Origin: Syntrophobacter sp. DG_60
GTDB taxonomy: Bacteria; Desulfobacterota; Desulfofervidia; Desulfofervidales; DG-60
Reading direction: 5' to 3'
Length of the DNA stretch: 19,282 bases
Assembly (NCBI GenBank): GCA_001304365.1
Contig: LJNA01000005.1
Coordinates: 1-19,282, forward strand
Shown here: positions 7,675 to 14,649 of the stretch, one piece after another
How positions within the stretch are numbered: the first letter of the stretch is position 1
Layout: every line of letters begins with the position of its first letter
Translations under genes and position numbers: made by a program
Notes under the pieces: generated by a model
Told to the model about the DNA's origin: nothing
Seen by the model: only the letters and a program-made list of their open reading frames with translations
Databases searched by the model: none

Positions 7675-7911
7675 TCAAGACCAGCCCCCCCTTACTTTTC
7701 CTGAGGCAAATGCCTCGGGTGGCTCTAAAAAAAAATTTAAATCCATTAACAATTCATTTGCTTCATGGACTGTAGGGGCAATAGCAAAAATAGGCCTTTT
7801 TAGAATGTGATTTAACTGTCCCAAAAGATAGGCTAAGGCGCTGCATTTTAGGTCTGTGATATGCAGTTTTTTATTTTTATCGAATATGTCTATAAATTTT
7901 TGGATTTCCAT
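7675..7911 (-). pseudogene. Truncated duplicate of the mfd 5' end
   Basis: The 78-codon frame starts MEIQKFIDIFDKNK, which is homologous to but diverged from the functional mfd start. It then follows mfd almost exactly for ~57 residues, through PPEAFAS. After that it runs into unrelated VRGGWS and a stop. All four base differences from the functional copy over the shared 171 bases change an amino acid (Thr to Ala twice, Lys to Asn, Tyr to His), as expected for an unconstrained remnant. It lies 84 bases behind the PBP1A stop in the same orientation, the place where an ancestral PBP1A-mfd pair would have had mfd. A 78-residue piece of the UvrB-like module is unlikely to work by itself, though translation of the remnant cannot be excluded. 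Confidence 0.88.
7701..7871 (-). repeat. Direct repeat copy B (in the mfd remnant)
   Basis: Matches 6722-6892 at 167 of 171 positions in the same orientation, 979 bases away. The right edge coincides with the switch to a diverged but still homologous mfd start; the left edge is an abrupt junction with unrelated DNA (CCCCCCCTTACTTTTC). Confidence 0.93.
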
Positions 7912-7996
7912 CTTGGGAAGCCCGGTCTGCAGCTTTGCCCAGGCCCGTGGAGTAGCAAACCTTACTCTACGGGACAGGAAGAGCGCTTTTAGCGCT
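7912..7996 (+). other. GC-rich triple-hairpin segment (REP-like repeat or structured RNA)
   Basis: Between the PBP1A stop and the mfd remnant lies a stretch with about 61% G+C across 7912-7973, far above its surroundings. Hairpin 1 pairs CTTGGGAAGC (7912-7921) with GCTT-TG-CCCAGG (7932-7943), with a TG bulge. Hairpin 2 pairs CCCGTGGAGTA (7944-7954) with TACTCTACGGG (7963-7973). Hairpin 3 is AGCGCT-TTT-AGCGCT (7982-7996). The odd pair in hairpins 1 and 2 is a G-U wobble on the plus strand but a C-A mismatch on the minus strand, hinting that any functional RNA is plus-sense. No T-run follows. A BIME/REP-type repeat is as likely as an RNA. Confidence 0.45.
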
Positions 7997-9891
7997 TACT
8001 CTGAAAGATTTGATTCCATAAAACACTCAAATGTATTTCTGCTGCCTGCTTTAGTGAAGATTATCCCTGGGGGCACTCTAAAGTTTTCTATTGGTTTGTC
8101 TTTTAAGATTTCTTTCATGAAAGAGAGCCAAATTGGGGCAGCGGCCCTCCCACCCGTTTCTTTTTTGCCTAAAGATTTGTAGTCATCACAGCCTATCCAT
8201 ACACCCTCAACATAAGATGGTGTATAACCAATAAACCAGGCGTCTGTATAATTATCAGTTGTGCCTGTCTTGCCCGCGGCTGGCCGACCAAGTGCCCGCA
8301 CGCAGCGCCCAGTCCCTCGCAAAACCACGTCTTCTAACATATTAGTAATAATATAGGCTATTTGTGGGTTGATTACTGTTTTTGGCTGTGGTTCATTACT
8401 TTCTAATATATTTTCATCTCTGTCTAAGACCTTTAGTACAACAATTGGCTCAATATATTGACCTTGATTGGCAAATATAGCATAGATTCTAGTCAATTCT
8501 AGTAAAGAAAGACAGGTGCTACCCAATGCCAGGGATAGGTCATAGTTAAGGGGAGAAGTAATGCCCAGCCTTTTGGCACATTTAATTACATAACCTACAC
8601 CGATGTCCTTTAACAATCTTATAGTTGCTGCATTGCGTGAATGGACCAAAGCATCGCGTAAACTTATGGGACCATGGAAGCGGCCTCCATAATTTTTGGG
8701 CTTCCAGACCTTTTCTCCATCAGTTGTATGCTCCTCATATACCACTGGATAATCATAGACTGTAGAAGATGGATTATAACCTTTGTCTATAGCTGCTGCA
8801 TATATTATGGGCTTAAATGCAGAACCTGGTTGCCTACGGGCCTGGATTGCACGATTAAAATTTCCTTTTTCAAAGTTTTTCCCTCCTAACAAAACCTTTA
8901 TAAAACCCGTTTTGGGCTCTAGGCAAAGCATTGCCCCTTCTATTTCTTCCCTATTTTCCTCATGTCTTTTTTCTATCTCCTCAATGCCAAGAAGGAGGGC
9001 ATTCTTTGCTACCTCATGCATATTTATATTGGCGGTAGTATAGACCTGTAAGCCACCCTTATAGACCAAATTATAACCGTATTTTCTCAGTAGATATTGA
9101 CGTACATGATCTATAAAGGCTAGGCATGCCTTGTTATTATAAGATGTGCTCTTAAGCTCAAGCTTTGTCTTCCAGGCTTCCTGTTTTTCTTTTTGGGTAA
9201 TGTAATTGCATTTTACCATCCTTTGCAATACATAAAATTGTCTTTTCTTGGCCCTATCAAAGTGCCTGTAAGGGGAATAGCGTGTAGGGCCTCTTGGTAT
9301 CCCTGCAAGGAGAGCTGCCTCTGGTAGATTGAGCTCCCAAACATGTTTACCAAAATAGGTTTGTGCTGCTGCCTCTACCCCATAAGCGCCATGTCCAAAG
9401 TAGATTTGGTTTAAATAGATAGATAAAATTTCATCCTTTGTTAAGTGTTTTTCTAGTCTGTAGGCAAGGATAAGCTCTCTTAATTTACGATATATGCTTC
9501 GACGAGATGAAAGTAGTAGGGACTTGACTGTTTGTTGGGTGATAGTACTTCCTCCTTGGACAATCTTTTTTGCCTTGATATCTTCGATAACAGCCCTTAT
9601 AATGCCTAGCCAATCAAGGCCTTTGTGTTCATAAAACCTTTGATCTTCAGCAGCAACAAAGGCCCTAATCAAATAAGGAGGCACCCTTTCTAAAGGGACT
9701 AAGGTACGCCGCTCTATATAAAATTCATCTATTATTTGACCATCATCTGCATAAACTTTAGTGGCAAGAGGAGGGTAATAATCTTTGAGCTCTTTTATAT
9801 CCGGGAGGTTATGGGTCAAAAATAGAAAGCATCCAACAGAAAACACAAGGCCCACAAGGGCGATAATGCTAAACCATTTTAAAAAACGCAT
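7996..9891 (-). CDS. mrcA: Penicillin-binding protein 1A, bifunctional glycosyltransferase/transpeptidase
   Basis: This inner-membrane enzyme polymerises and cross-links peptidoglycan. A single N-terminal membrane anchor spans residues ~7-27 after a basic MRFLK. The GT51 domain has AAEDQRFYEHKG with catalytic Glu82, then GGSTITQQ and a YLNQIYFGHGAYGVEAAA segment. The transpeptidase domain has the SxxK motif at Ser357-Lys360 (QPGSAFKP), SxN at 418-420 (SRN) and KTGT from Lys541. All catalytic motifs are intact. At 631 residues it is shorter than enterobacterial PBP1A (~850), lacking most of the insert and the C-terminal extension. A consensus promoter ends only 5 bases before the ATG and there is no Shine-Dalgarno. 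Later in-frame starts would cut the anchor, so 9891 is preferred. Confidence 0.95.
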   Translation of the reverse strand: MRFLKWFSIIALVGLVFSVGCFLFLTHNLPDIKELKDYYPPLATKVYADDGQIIDEFYIERRTLVPLERVPPYLIRAFVAAEDQRFYEHKGLDWLGIIRAVIEDIKAKKIVQGGSTITQQTVKSLLLSSRRSIYRKLRELILAYRLEKHLTKDEILSIYLNQIYFGHGAYGVEAAAQTYFGKHVWELNLPEAALLAGIPRGPTRYSPYRHFDRAKKRQFYVLQRMVKCNYITQKEKQEAWKTKLELKSTSYNNKACLAFIDHVRQYLLRKYGYNLVYKGGLQVYTTANINMHEVAKNALLLGIEEIEKRHEENREEIEGAMLCLEPKTGFIKVLLGGKNFEKGNFNRAIQARRQPGSAFKPIIYAAAIDKGYNPSSTVYDYPVVYEEHTTDGEKVWKPKNYGGRFHGPISLRDALVHSRNAATIRLLKDIGVGYVIKCAKRLGITSPLNYDLSLALGSTCLSLLELTRIYAIFANQGQYIEPIVVLKVLDRDENILESNEPQPKTVINPQIAYIITNMLEDVVLRGTGRCVRALGRPAAGKTGTTDNYTDAWFIGYTPSYVEGVWIGCDDYKSLGKKETGGRAAAPIWLSFMKEILKDKPIENFRVPPGIIFTKAGSRNTFECFMESNLSE

Positions 9892-9896
9892 ACAAA

Positions 9897-9925
9897 ATCA
9901 TATAAACCTTATGGTGTTTTGTCAA
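9897..9925 (-). promoter_or_regulatory. Near-consensus sigma70 promoter of the PBP1A gene
   Basis: On the minus strand, a perfect TTGACA (9920-9925), a 17-base spacer and TATGAT (9897-9902) are followed after 5 bases by the ATG at 9891. Normal initiation 6-8 bases past the -10 would begin at or within the start codon, giving a leaderless mRNA. Confidence 0.7.
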
Positions 9926-10010
9926 TTAGTAATATAGTAAATATGGTTAAATACTAAACAGCCTTCCTCAGACCTTAAGCCCATTGATATATTGCCTTTG
10001 ACTAACAAGT

Positions 10011-10039
10011 TTGATAGAAAGCAATTTTTTTGATATTCT
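10011..10039 (+). promoter_or_regulatory. Possible promoter of cca
   Basis: TTGATA (10011-10016), a 17-base spacer and TATTCT (10034-10039) lie 15 bases before the cca ATG, leaving a leader of perhaps 8-9 bases without a Shine-Dalgarno. The match is weaker than the divergent PBP1A promoter in the same 163-base gap. Confidence 0.4.
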
Positions 10040-10054
10040 AATACTAAACCAAAA

Positions 10055-11515
10055 ATGTCAAAAAAAATAGATGTAGAGCTTAACAGAGAGCACTTAATCG
10101 CACAATCACCCTTAAACAATTTCTTAAGCATCTTTAAAGATATTGCAGGAATATATAATTGTCACCCATATTTAACAGGTGGCAGCGTAAGAGATTTGCT
10201 ACTTAATAGGAAGGCGAAGGATTGGGACATTGCAGTAACAGGGAATATTGGTAAAATAGCCAAGGTTTTTTCTAAGAAAATCAATGGGAAATGTATTACC
10301 CTAGATGAAATCTTTCAAACATTCCGCGTTATAAAAGGGGATCTTATATTTGATTTTACCACTTTGCGGGAAAATGATATCTTAGAAGAGTTAAGGATTC
10401 GTGATTATACAGTTAATGCCTTAGCCATTGATTTACTGAATCCTGCCTCTATTATTGATCCACTGGGTGGTCTTTCTGATTTAGAAAAGAGACGCATTCA
10501 CCTTATTTCTCCTTCTGCCCTATCTTCAGACCCGCTGCGTGTCCTAAGGGCATTTAGACTTGCAGCAGAATTAAATTTCTCTATTGATGAATATACCTGT
10601 TTGGGCCTAAAAACCTATGCGTATTTGCTGGAGCATGTAGCAAAAGAAAGGATTAGACAGGAACTGGACTTTTTATTTTCTACCTCAAATGTTAGTTATT
10701 GGCTTTCGGAGATGGGAAGTTTGGGTATATTTAAATTCATTTTACCAGAAATAGAAGCACTAAAGGGTGTAGCCCAAAATGATTTTCATCATCTGGATGT
10801 TTATGAGCACTCCTTGCTTAGTTTGGCTTATATAGAAAGAATTTTGGGTAGCCCTAGAAGATTCTTTTATACCCATTTAAATAGGATAGATACCTATTTA
10901 AAAGATCCTAAATGTCATGTCTATCTTAAATGGGCAGCACTTTATCATGATTTGGGAAAACCCGCTTGCCAGGTACTGGGGGGTAAGCGCACTACATTTT
11001 ATGGGCACGATCGGGTCAGCGCAGAAATATTTTCCAATATTGCAAAAAGGCTCCGTTTTAGTAAGAAAAATAGCGATGCTATTACATTTTTAATCTTACA
11101 TCATATGCGTCCATTTTATCTTTTGCACATTTATCAAAGAGCGACTTTAACCATGCGTGCAATCCATCGTCTCGTCAGAGCAGTGGGATCTCATGTTATA
11201 GGGCTTTTTTTATTGGCTATGGCTGATAGTTTGGCTACAAAGGGAGATGGAAAGCCAAAGGATTATGAGGAACATCTAAGGAGTCTATTTAGTCATGTTA
11301 TGGATGTGTATGAAAGTTATTTACAGATTAAAGAAAGGCCCCGTCTAGTAACAGGCCGTGACATCCAAGTCTGGTTTGGTCTCCCCCCTTGCCCTAAAGT
11401 AGGTGTTTTATTAAAGCAGGTTGAAATGGCACAACTTTCAGGTGAGGTTTCTACAAAAGAAGAGGCAAAGGCGTGGCTAGAAAACAAGATGCAGGACAAA
11501 TATCGTGTATCATGA
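10055..11515 (+). CDS. cca: tRNA nucleotidyltransferase / poly(A) polymerase family protein with HD domain
   Basis: This class II nucleotidyltransferase would add or repair the tRNA 3' CCA end. The head domain has TGGSVRDLLL followed by the DWDIAV acidic pair that binds catalytic metals. RIRDYTVNALAIDL, DPLGGLSDLEKRRI and the ADP/CTP-selecting helix DPLRVLRAFRLAAEL follow. A C-terminal HD domain shows HLDVYEHSLL, ALYHDLGKP and YGHDR with further His residues (LHHM), found in many CCA enzymes with phosphatase/phosphodiesterase activity. The length of 486 is normal. A split A-adding or CC-adding role cannot be ruled out by eye. The last dozen codons overlap a GATGCAGGA/GTATCATG repeat word, so the tail may be repeat-derived. 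The stop overlaps the next gene's ATG (ATGA, 11512-11515), indicating coupling. Confidence 0.9.
   Translation: MSKKIDVELNREHLIAQSPLNNFLSIFKDIAGIYNCHPYLTGGSVRDLLLNRKAKDWDIAVTGNIGKIAKVFSKKINGKCITLDEIFQTFRVIKGDLIFDFTTLRENDILEELRIRDYTVNALAIDLLNPASIIDPLGGLSDLEKRRIHLISPSALSSDPLRVLRAFRLAAELNFSIDEYTCLGLKTYAYLLEHVAKERIRQELDFLFSTSNVSYWLSEMGSLGIFKFILPEIEALKGVAQNDFHHLDVYEHSLLSLAYIERILGSPRRFFYTHLNRIDTYLKDPKCHVYLKWAALYHDLGKPACQVLGGKRTTFYGHDRVSAEIFSNIAKRLRFSKKNSDAITFLILHHMRPFYLLHIYQRATLTMRAIHRLVRAVGSHVIGLFLLAMADSLATKGDGKPKDYEEHLRSLFSHVMDVYESYLQIKERPRLVTGRDIQVWFGLPPCPKVGVLLKQVEMAQLSGEVSTKEEAKAWLENKMQDKYRVS
11484..11514. repeat. GATGCAGGA / GTATCATG repeat overlapping the cca 3' end
   Basis: CAAGATGCAGGACA followed by GTATCATG (the reverse of CATGATAC) repeats words found in the intergenic repeats at 2851-2907 and 7009-7034. 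Here it lies at the extreme 3' end of cca and reaches the next start codon. Confidence 0.35.
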
Positions 11516-12672
11516 ATGGTATGAATATTCCTTTTCATAAGCCTTATATAACCGATGAGGAAATAAATGCGGTCGTTGATACCCTAAAGGGTGGCTGGCT
11601 AACTATGGGGCCAAAGACTGTTAAATTTGAGGAGGCATTTAAGAAATATGTAGGATGTGGGCATGCTGTTGCCTTTAATTCTTGTACTGCTGCCCTTCAT
11701 TTAGCCTTGGATGCCATTGGTTTAAAAGAAAGAGATGAGGTTATTATACCTGCTATTACCTTTGCTGCCACTGCGGAGGTTGTATGCTATTTTAAAGCAA
11801 GGCCGATTTTTGCGGATGTAGAAAGGGATACTCATAATATGGATGTGTCAAGGATTGAGCAGAAAATCACATCAAAGACAAAGGCTATAATCCCTGTCCA
11901 TTATGGAGGGCAACCATGTGATATGGATGAAATAATGCAGATAGCAAAAAAACACAATTTATATGTCATTGAAGACGCTGCCCACGCACTGCCTTCATTT
12001 TATAAAGATAAAAAGATTGGGACCATCAGCAACATAACCTGTTTTAGTTTTTATACTACAAAGCCCTTGACAACGGGCGAAGGAGGGATGGCCACTACTG
12101 AGAATGAAGACTGGGCGGAAAAAATGAGGGTTATGAGATTGCACGGGATAAGTTCGGATACCTGGAAGAGGCATTCTCAGGAAGGTTTTTGGTATTATGA
12201 AGTTATAATGCAAGGATACAAATATAATATGACAGATATCCAGGCAGCACTTGGTATGGAACAATTAAAAAAATTAGAATTTATGAGTGAAAAAAGAAAA
12301 AAGATTGCTCAAAGATATAATAAAGCATTTGCTGGTATAGAAGAAATAATTATACCCTTTGTTAAGGAGGACAGAGTAACATCTTGGCACCTCTATCCAA
12401 TAAAATTGAGGGTTGGGGGTCTAAGGGTTGATAGGAATAAATTTATTGAAGAATTAAGGAAAAGGGGCGTATTTACAGGTGTCCATTTTATTCCCTTATA
12501 CAGGTTTCCATTTTATAAGAACAATTTTGATTACAAACTATCTGATTTCCCTAATTGTGAATGGATTTATGAAAGGGTCATCTCACTACCCATTTATCCA
12601 GGCATGAGAGATGAAGAAATTGATTATGTAATAGAAAATATGGTAACTTTGATAAAAACATTGAAGCGATAG
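11512..12672 (+). CDS. DegT/DnrJ/EryC1/StrS sugar aminotransferase (ArnB/PseC-like)
   Basis: This PLP-dependent enzyme aminates a nucleotide-linked keto-sugar. About 386 residues run from the ATG at 11512, chosen because it forms an ATGA overlap with cca; 11521 is a near alternative, and the open frame back to 11473 lies inside cca. Family landmarks include GGWLTMGPKT, the PLP-phosphate loop NSCTAALHLALDA, IIPVHYGGQPCDMDEI, EDAAHA with the pyridine-N Asp155, and the Schiff-base Lys184 in FYTTKPLTTGEGGM. GYKYNMTDIQAALG and FTGVHF follow. The pattern resembles ArnB (UDP-4-keto-sugar to 4-amino sugar), but the exact substrate cannot be fixed. Its LPS-core glycosyltransferase neighbours suggest it makes an amino sugar for lipid A, core or O-antigen. 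Confidence 0.88.
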   Translation: MNGMNIPFHKPYITDEEINAVVDTLKGGWLTMGPKTVKFEEAFKKYVGCGHAVAFNSCTAALHLALDAIGLKERDEVIIPAITFAATAEVVCYFKARPIFADVERDTHNMDVSRIEQKITSKTKAIIPVHYGGQPCDMDEIMQIAKKHNLYVIEDAAHALPSFYKDKKIGTISNITCFSFYTTKPLTTGEGGMATTENEDWAEKMRVMRLHGISSDTWKRHSQEGFWYYEVIMQGYKYNMTDIQAALGMEQLKKLEFMSEKRKKIAQRYNKAFAGIEEIIIPFVKEDRVTSWHLYPIKLRVGGLRVDRNKFIEELRKRGVFTGVHFIPLYRFPFYKNNFDYKLSDFPNCEWIYERVISLPIYPGMRDEEIDYVIENMVTLIKTLKR

Positions 12673-12735
12673 ATGGTTAGATATTACTGATTACGAATAC
12701 AAATTATGCAATAATTTAGGCATACTTTTGTTCTA

Positions 12736-13512
12736 ATGGAATTGTTAAAAAGTAAGAAGCTCCCTGTTTCAGTAATGGTGATAACTAAAAATGAGGAAAA
12801 AAGACTTGTTTCCTGTCTTGAAAGTGTTAGCTTTGCTGAGGATATAGTAGTTTTAGATTCGGGAAGTCAGGACAAAACCATAGAGATTGCTAAATCACTT
12901 GGTTGTCGAGTATTTGTTGAAGAATGGAAGGGCTTTGGTCTTCAGAAACAGAGTGCTGTAGGAAAGACCCACTATAGATGGGTATTAAGTCTAGATGCTG
13001 ATGAGAGGATACCTCCTGAAACAGCAAAGGTCATCTCCCAAGTTATTCAAGATCCAAAAGCTAAAGCCTATAGTTTTCCGCGGAAAAATTTCTTCCATAA
13101 AAGGTGGATCAAAAACTGTGGCTGGTGGCCTGATCGAGTAATTAGGCTTTTTGATAAGGATAAAGGGAGATTTAAACCGGTGATGGTCCATGAATCATGG
13201 ATTACCGAAGGAAAGGTGATAAACCTAAATGCCCCAATAGAGCATTATAGCTTTGAAAATTATTCACATATGATAAATAAATTAAATCAATTTTCCACCG
13301 CTGCAGCTAGACAATTATTTGAGGAAGGTGTCAGGGTGACACCTTTTAGTCCCTTCCTTCATGGATGGTGGATGTTTATAAGGACTTATTTTTTGAAGTT
13401 AGGCATTTTAGATGGTCTTGACGGACTTGTTATTTCTCTTCTTAATGCGGGAGGTTCCTTTTTTAAATATGCAAAACTATTAGAGCTTCAAAGACATGAG
13501 AAGTCTACTTAA
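12736..13512 (+). CDS. waaE: Family 2 glycosyltransferase, WaaE/KdtX-like LPS core transferase
   Basis: The 258-residue GT-A protein has the N-terminal strand VSVMVITKNEEKRL, the nucleotide-sugar loop VVLDSGSQDKT and the metal-binding DxD-type motif LSLDADERI. WWPDRVIRLFDK and HESWITEG follow, as in the WaaE/KdtX group of LPS inner-core beta-1,4-glucosyltransferases. The C-terminal third is hydrophobic and aromatic (GWWMFIRTYFLKLGILDGLDG), suiting membrane association. No Shine-Dalgarno precedes the ATG, and the 63-base gap upstream shows no clear promoter. Its place between an aminotransferase and a GT9 enzyme supports LPS core assembly on the inner-membrane cytoplasmic face. The exact sugar and linkage are not readable. 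Confidence 0.85.
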   Translation: MELLKSKKLPVSVMVITKNEEKRLVSCLESVSFAEDIVVLDSGSQDKTIEIAKSLGCRVFVEEWKGFGLQKQSAVGKTHYRWVLSLDADERIPPETAKVISQVIQDPKAKAYSFPRKNFFHKRWIKNCGWWPDRVIRLFDKDKGRFKPVMVHESWITEGKVINLNAPIEHYSFENYSHMINKLNQFSTAAARQLFEEGVRVTPFSPFLHGWWMFIRTYFLKLGILDGLDGLVISLLNAGGSFFKYAKLLELQRHEKST

Positions 13513-13527
13513 AACTTTATGATTTAA

Positions 13528-14649
13528 ATGCGTATCTTGGCCATTAAGTTAAAGCAAATAGGAGATGTGCTGCTGTCTGAACCTGCTTTAAGGGCAATAA
13601 AGACCCATTTTCCCAGTGCCCATTTAACCGTAATCGTTAATAGCTACACCGCCCCAATGTTAAAATATGTAGATTATATTGATGAATTATTGGAATACAA
13701 TCGTCAGTTAAAAGAATTAAGTGTTTTAAAAAGGATTAAAGGGGAATTAAAATTTTGCAAAAATTTTTTTCTTAATAACTATGATATGGTCATAAATTTT
13801 GCTACTGGAGATAGGGGAGCTATCTACTCCTTACTTTCAGGGGCAAAATATAAAATTGGATTTTTTACAAAAAATGGACTTATAGGTAAAAATCTCATTT
13901 ATGATAAGCTTCTAACAGAACCAGATACACATACTGTAATGCATGATTTGTATTTAGTGTGTAAGGGGCTAAATATTTTACCCAATGCTTATAAAGTTAG
14001 GTTTTATTTAAAAGATGAAATCATAGACCATGCTAAAAACAGATTGCGCAAACTGGGAATTAATCAAGGTGATTTATTAGTTTATCTCCACCCACTAACC
14101 CATTGGCCATTTAAGTCCTGGAGAGATGATTATATGGCCATAGTGATTAATTGGCTTTTGAAAAATAGTATAAAGGTTATTATAGGTGGAAATGGAGAGA
14201 AAGAAAAAAAAAGAGTGGAAAATATACTTAGTTTTGTCAATAAAGGAAAGGTGATAAATTTAGTAGGAAAATTGGATTTAGAAGAATTGTGTGGAATAAT
14301 CTATCATTGTCATTTATTTTTTGGTGTTGACAGTGCACCTATGCACATTGCTGCTGCCTTAAATAAGCCTGTAATCGCATTATTTGGCCCTAGTCTTACA
14401 CACAGATGGGGGCCTTGGGAAAACGACTTGTGTCATACTGTAAAACCCTTTCAATCTCCTTATAAAAAAAATGGTATCCAATTTTTTGGAAAACATATTA
14501 TTATCCAAAAAGATTGGCCTTGCGTCCCTTGTGATAAAAGGGGCTGCAATAACAAGGGATTTTCTAAGTGTTTAGACGAAATTAGACCAGAGGAGGTTAT
14601 AGCTATACTTCAAGAAAAAATATCTCAGGTCTTCATTACTTCTCCTTGA
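13528..14649 (+). CDS. Family 9 glycosyltransferase (heptosyltransferase, WaaQ/WaaF-like)
   Basis: This 373-residue ADP-heptose:LPS heptosyltransferase-type protein has the GT9 start MRILAIKLKQIGDVLLSEPALRAIK. The donor-site block FFGVDSAPMHIAAALNKPVIALFGPS is followed by RWGPW. A Cys-rich end, WPCVPCDKRGCNNKGFSKC, matches the four-Cys signature of many heptosyltransferases III/II. It follows the GT2 gene after 15 bases. A TATGAT-like word ends just before its ATG, but no -35 is seen, so read-through from upstream is more likely. Its 3' end overlaps the opposing O-antigen ligase gene by 25 bases. It should extend the inner core with heptose; which position is unknown. Confidence 0.88.
   Translation: MRILAIKLKQIGDVLLSEPALRAIKTHFPSAHLTVIVNSYTAPMLKYVDYIDELLEYNRQLKELSVLKRIKGELKFCKNFFLNNYDMVINFATGDRGAIYSLLSGAKYKIGFFTKNGLIGKNLIYDKLLTEPDTHTVMHDLYLVCKGLNILPNAYKVRFYLKDEIIDHAKNRLRKLGINQGDLLVYLHPLTHWPFKSWRDDYMAIVINWLLKNSIKVIIGGNGEKEKKRVENILSFVNKGKVINLVGKLDLEELCGIIYHCHLFFGVDSAPMHIAAALNKPVIALFGPSLTHRWGPWENDLCHTVKPFQSPYKKNGIQFFGKHIIIQKDWPCVPCDKRGCNNKGFSKCLDEIRPEEVIAILQEKISQVFITSP

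Noticed and set aside
7912..7973. Possible tRNA gene in the GC-rich hairpin island
   Set aside because: There is no acceptor stem closing the segment, no T-loop GTTCRA sequence and no anticodon arm of the right size; only two separate hairpins are present.
7982..7996. Terminator hairpin of the PBP1A gene
   Set aside because: The stem overlaps the stop codon and no T-run follows in either direction.
11473..11511. N-terminal extension of the aminotransferase
   Set aside because: These 13 codons lie within cca; family members begin close to the IPFHKPYITDEEI segment and the ATGA overlap at 11512 is the natural start.
13518..13523. TATGAT as a promoter directly before the GT9 gene
   Set aside because: No -35-like sequence is present at the right distance and the gene follows the GT2 gene by only 15 bases.
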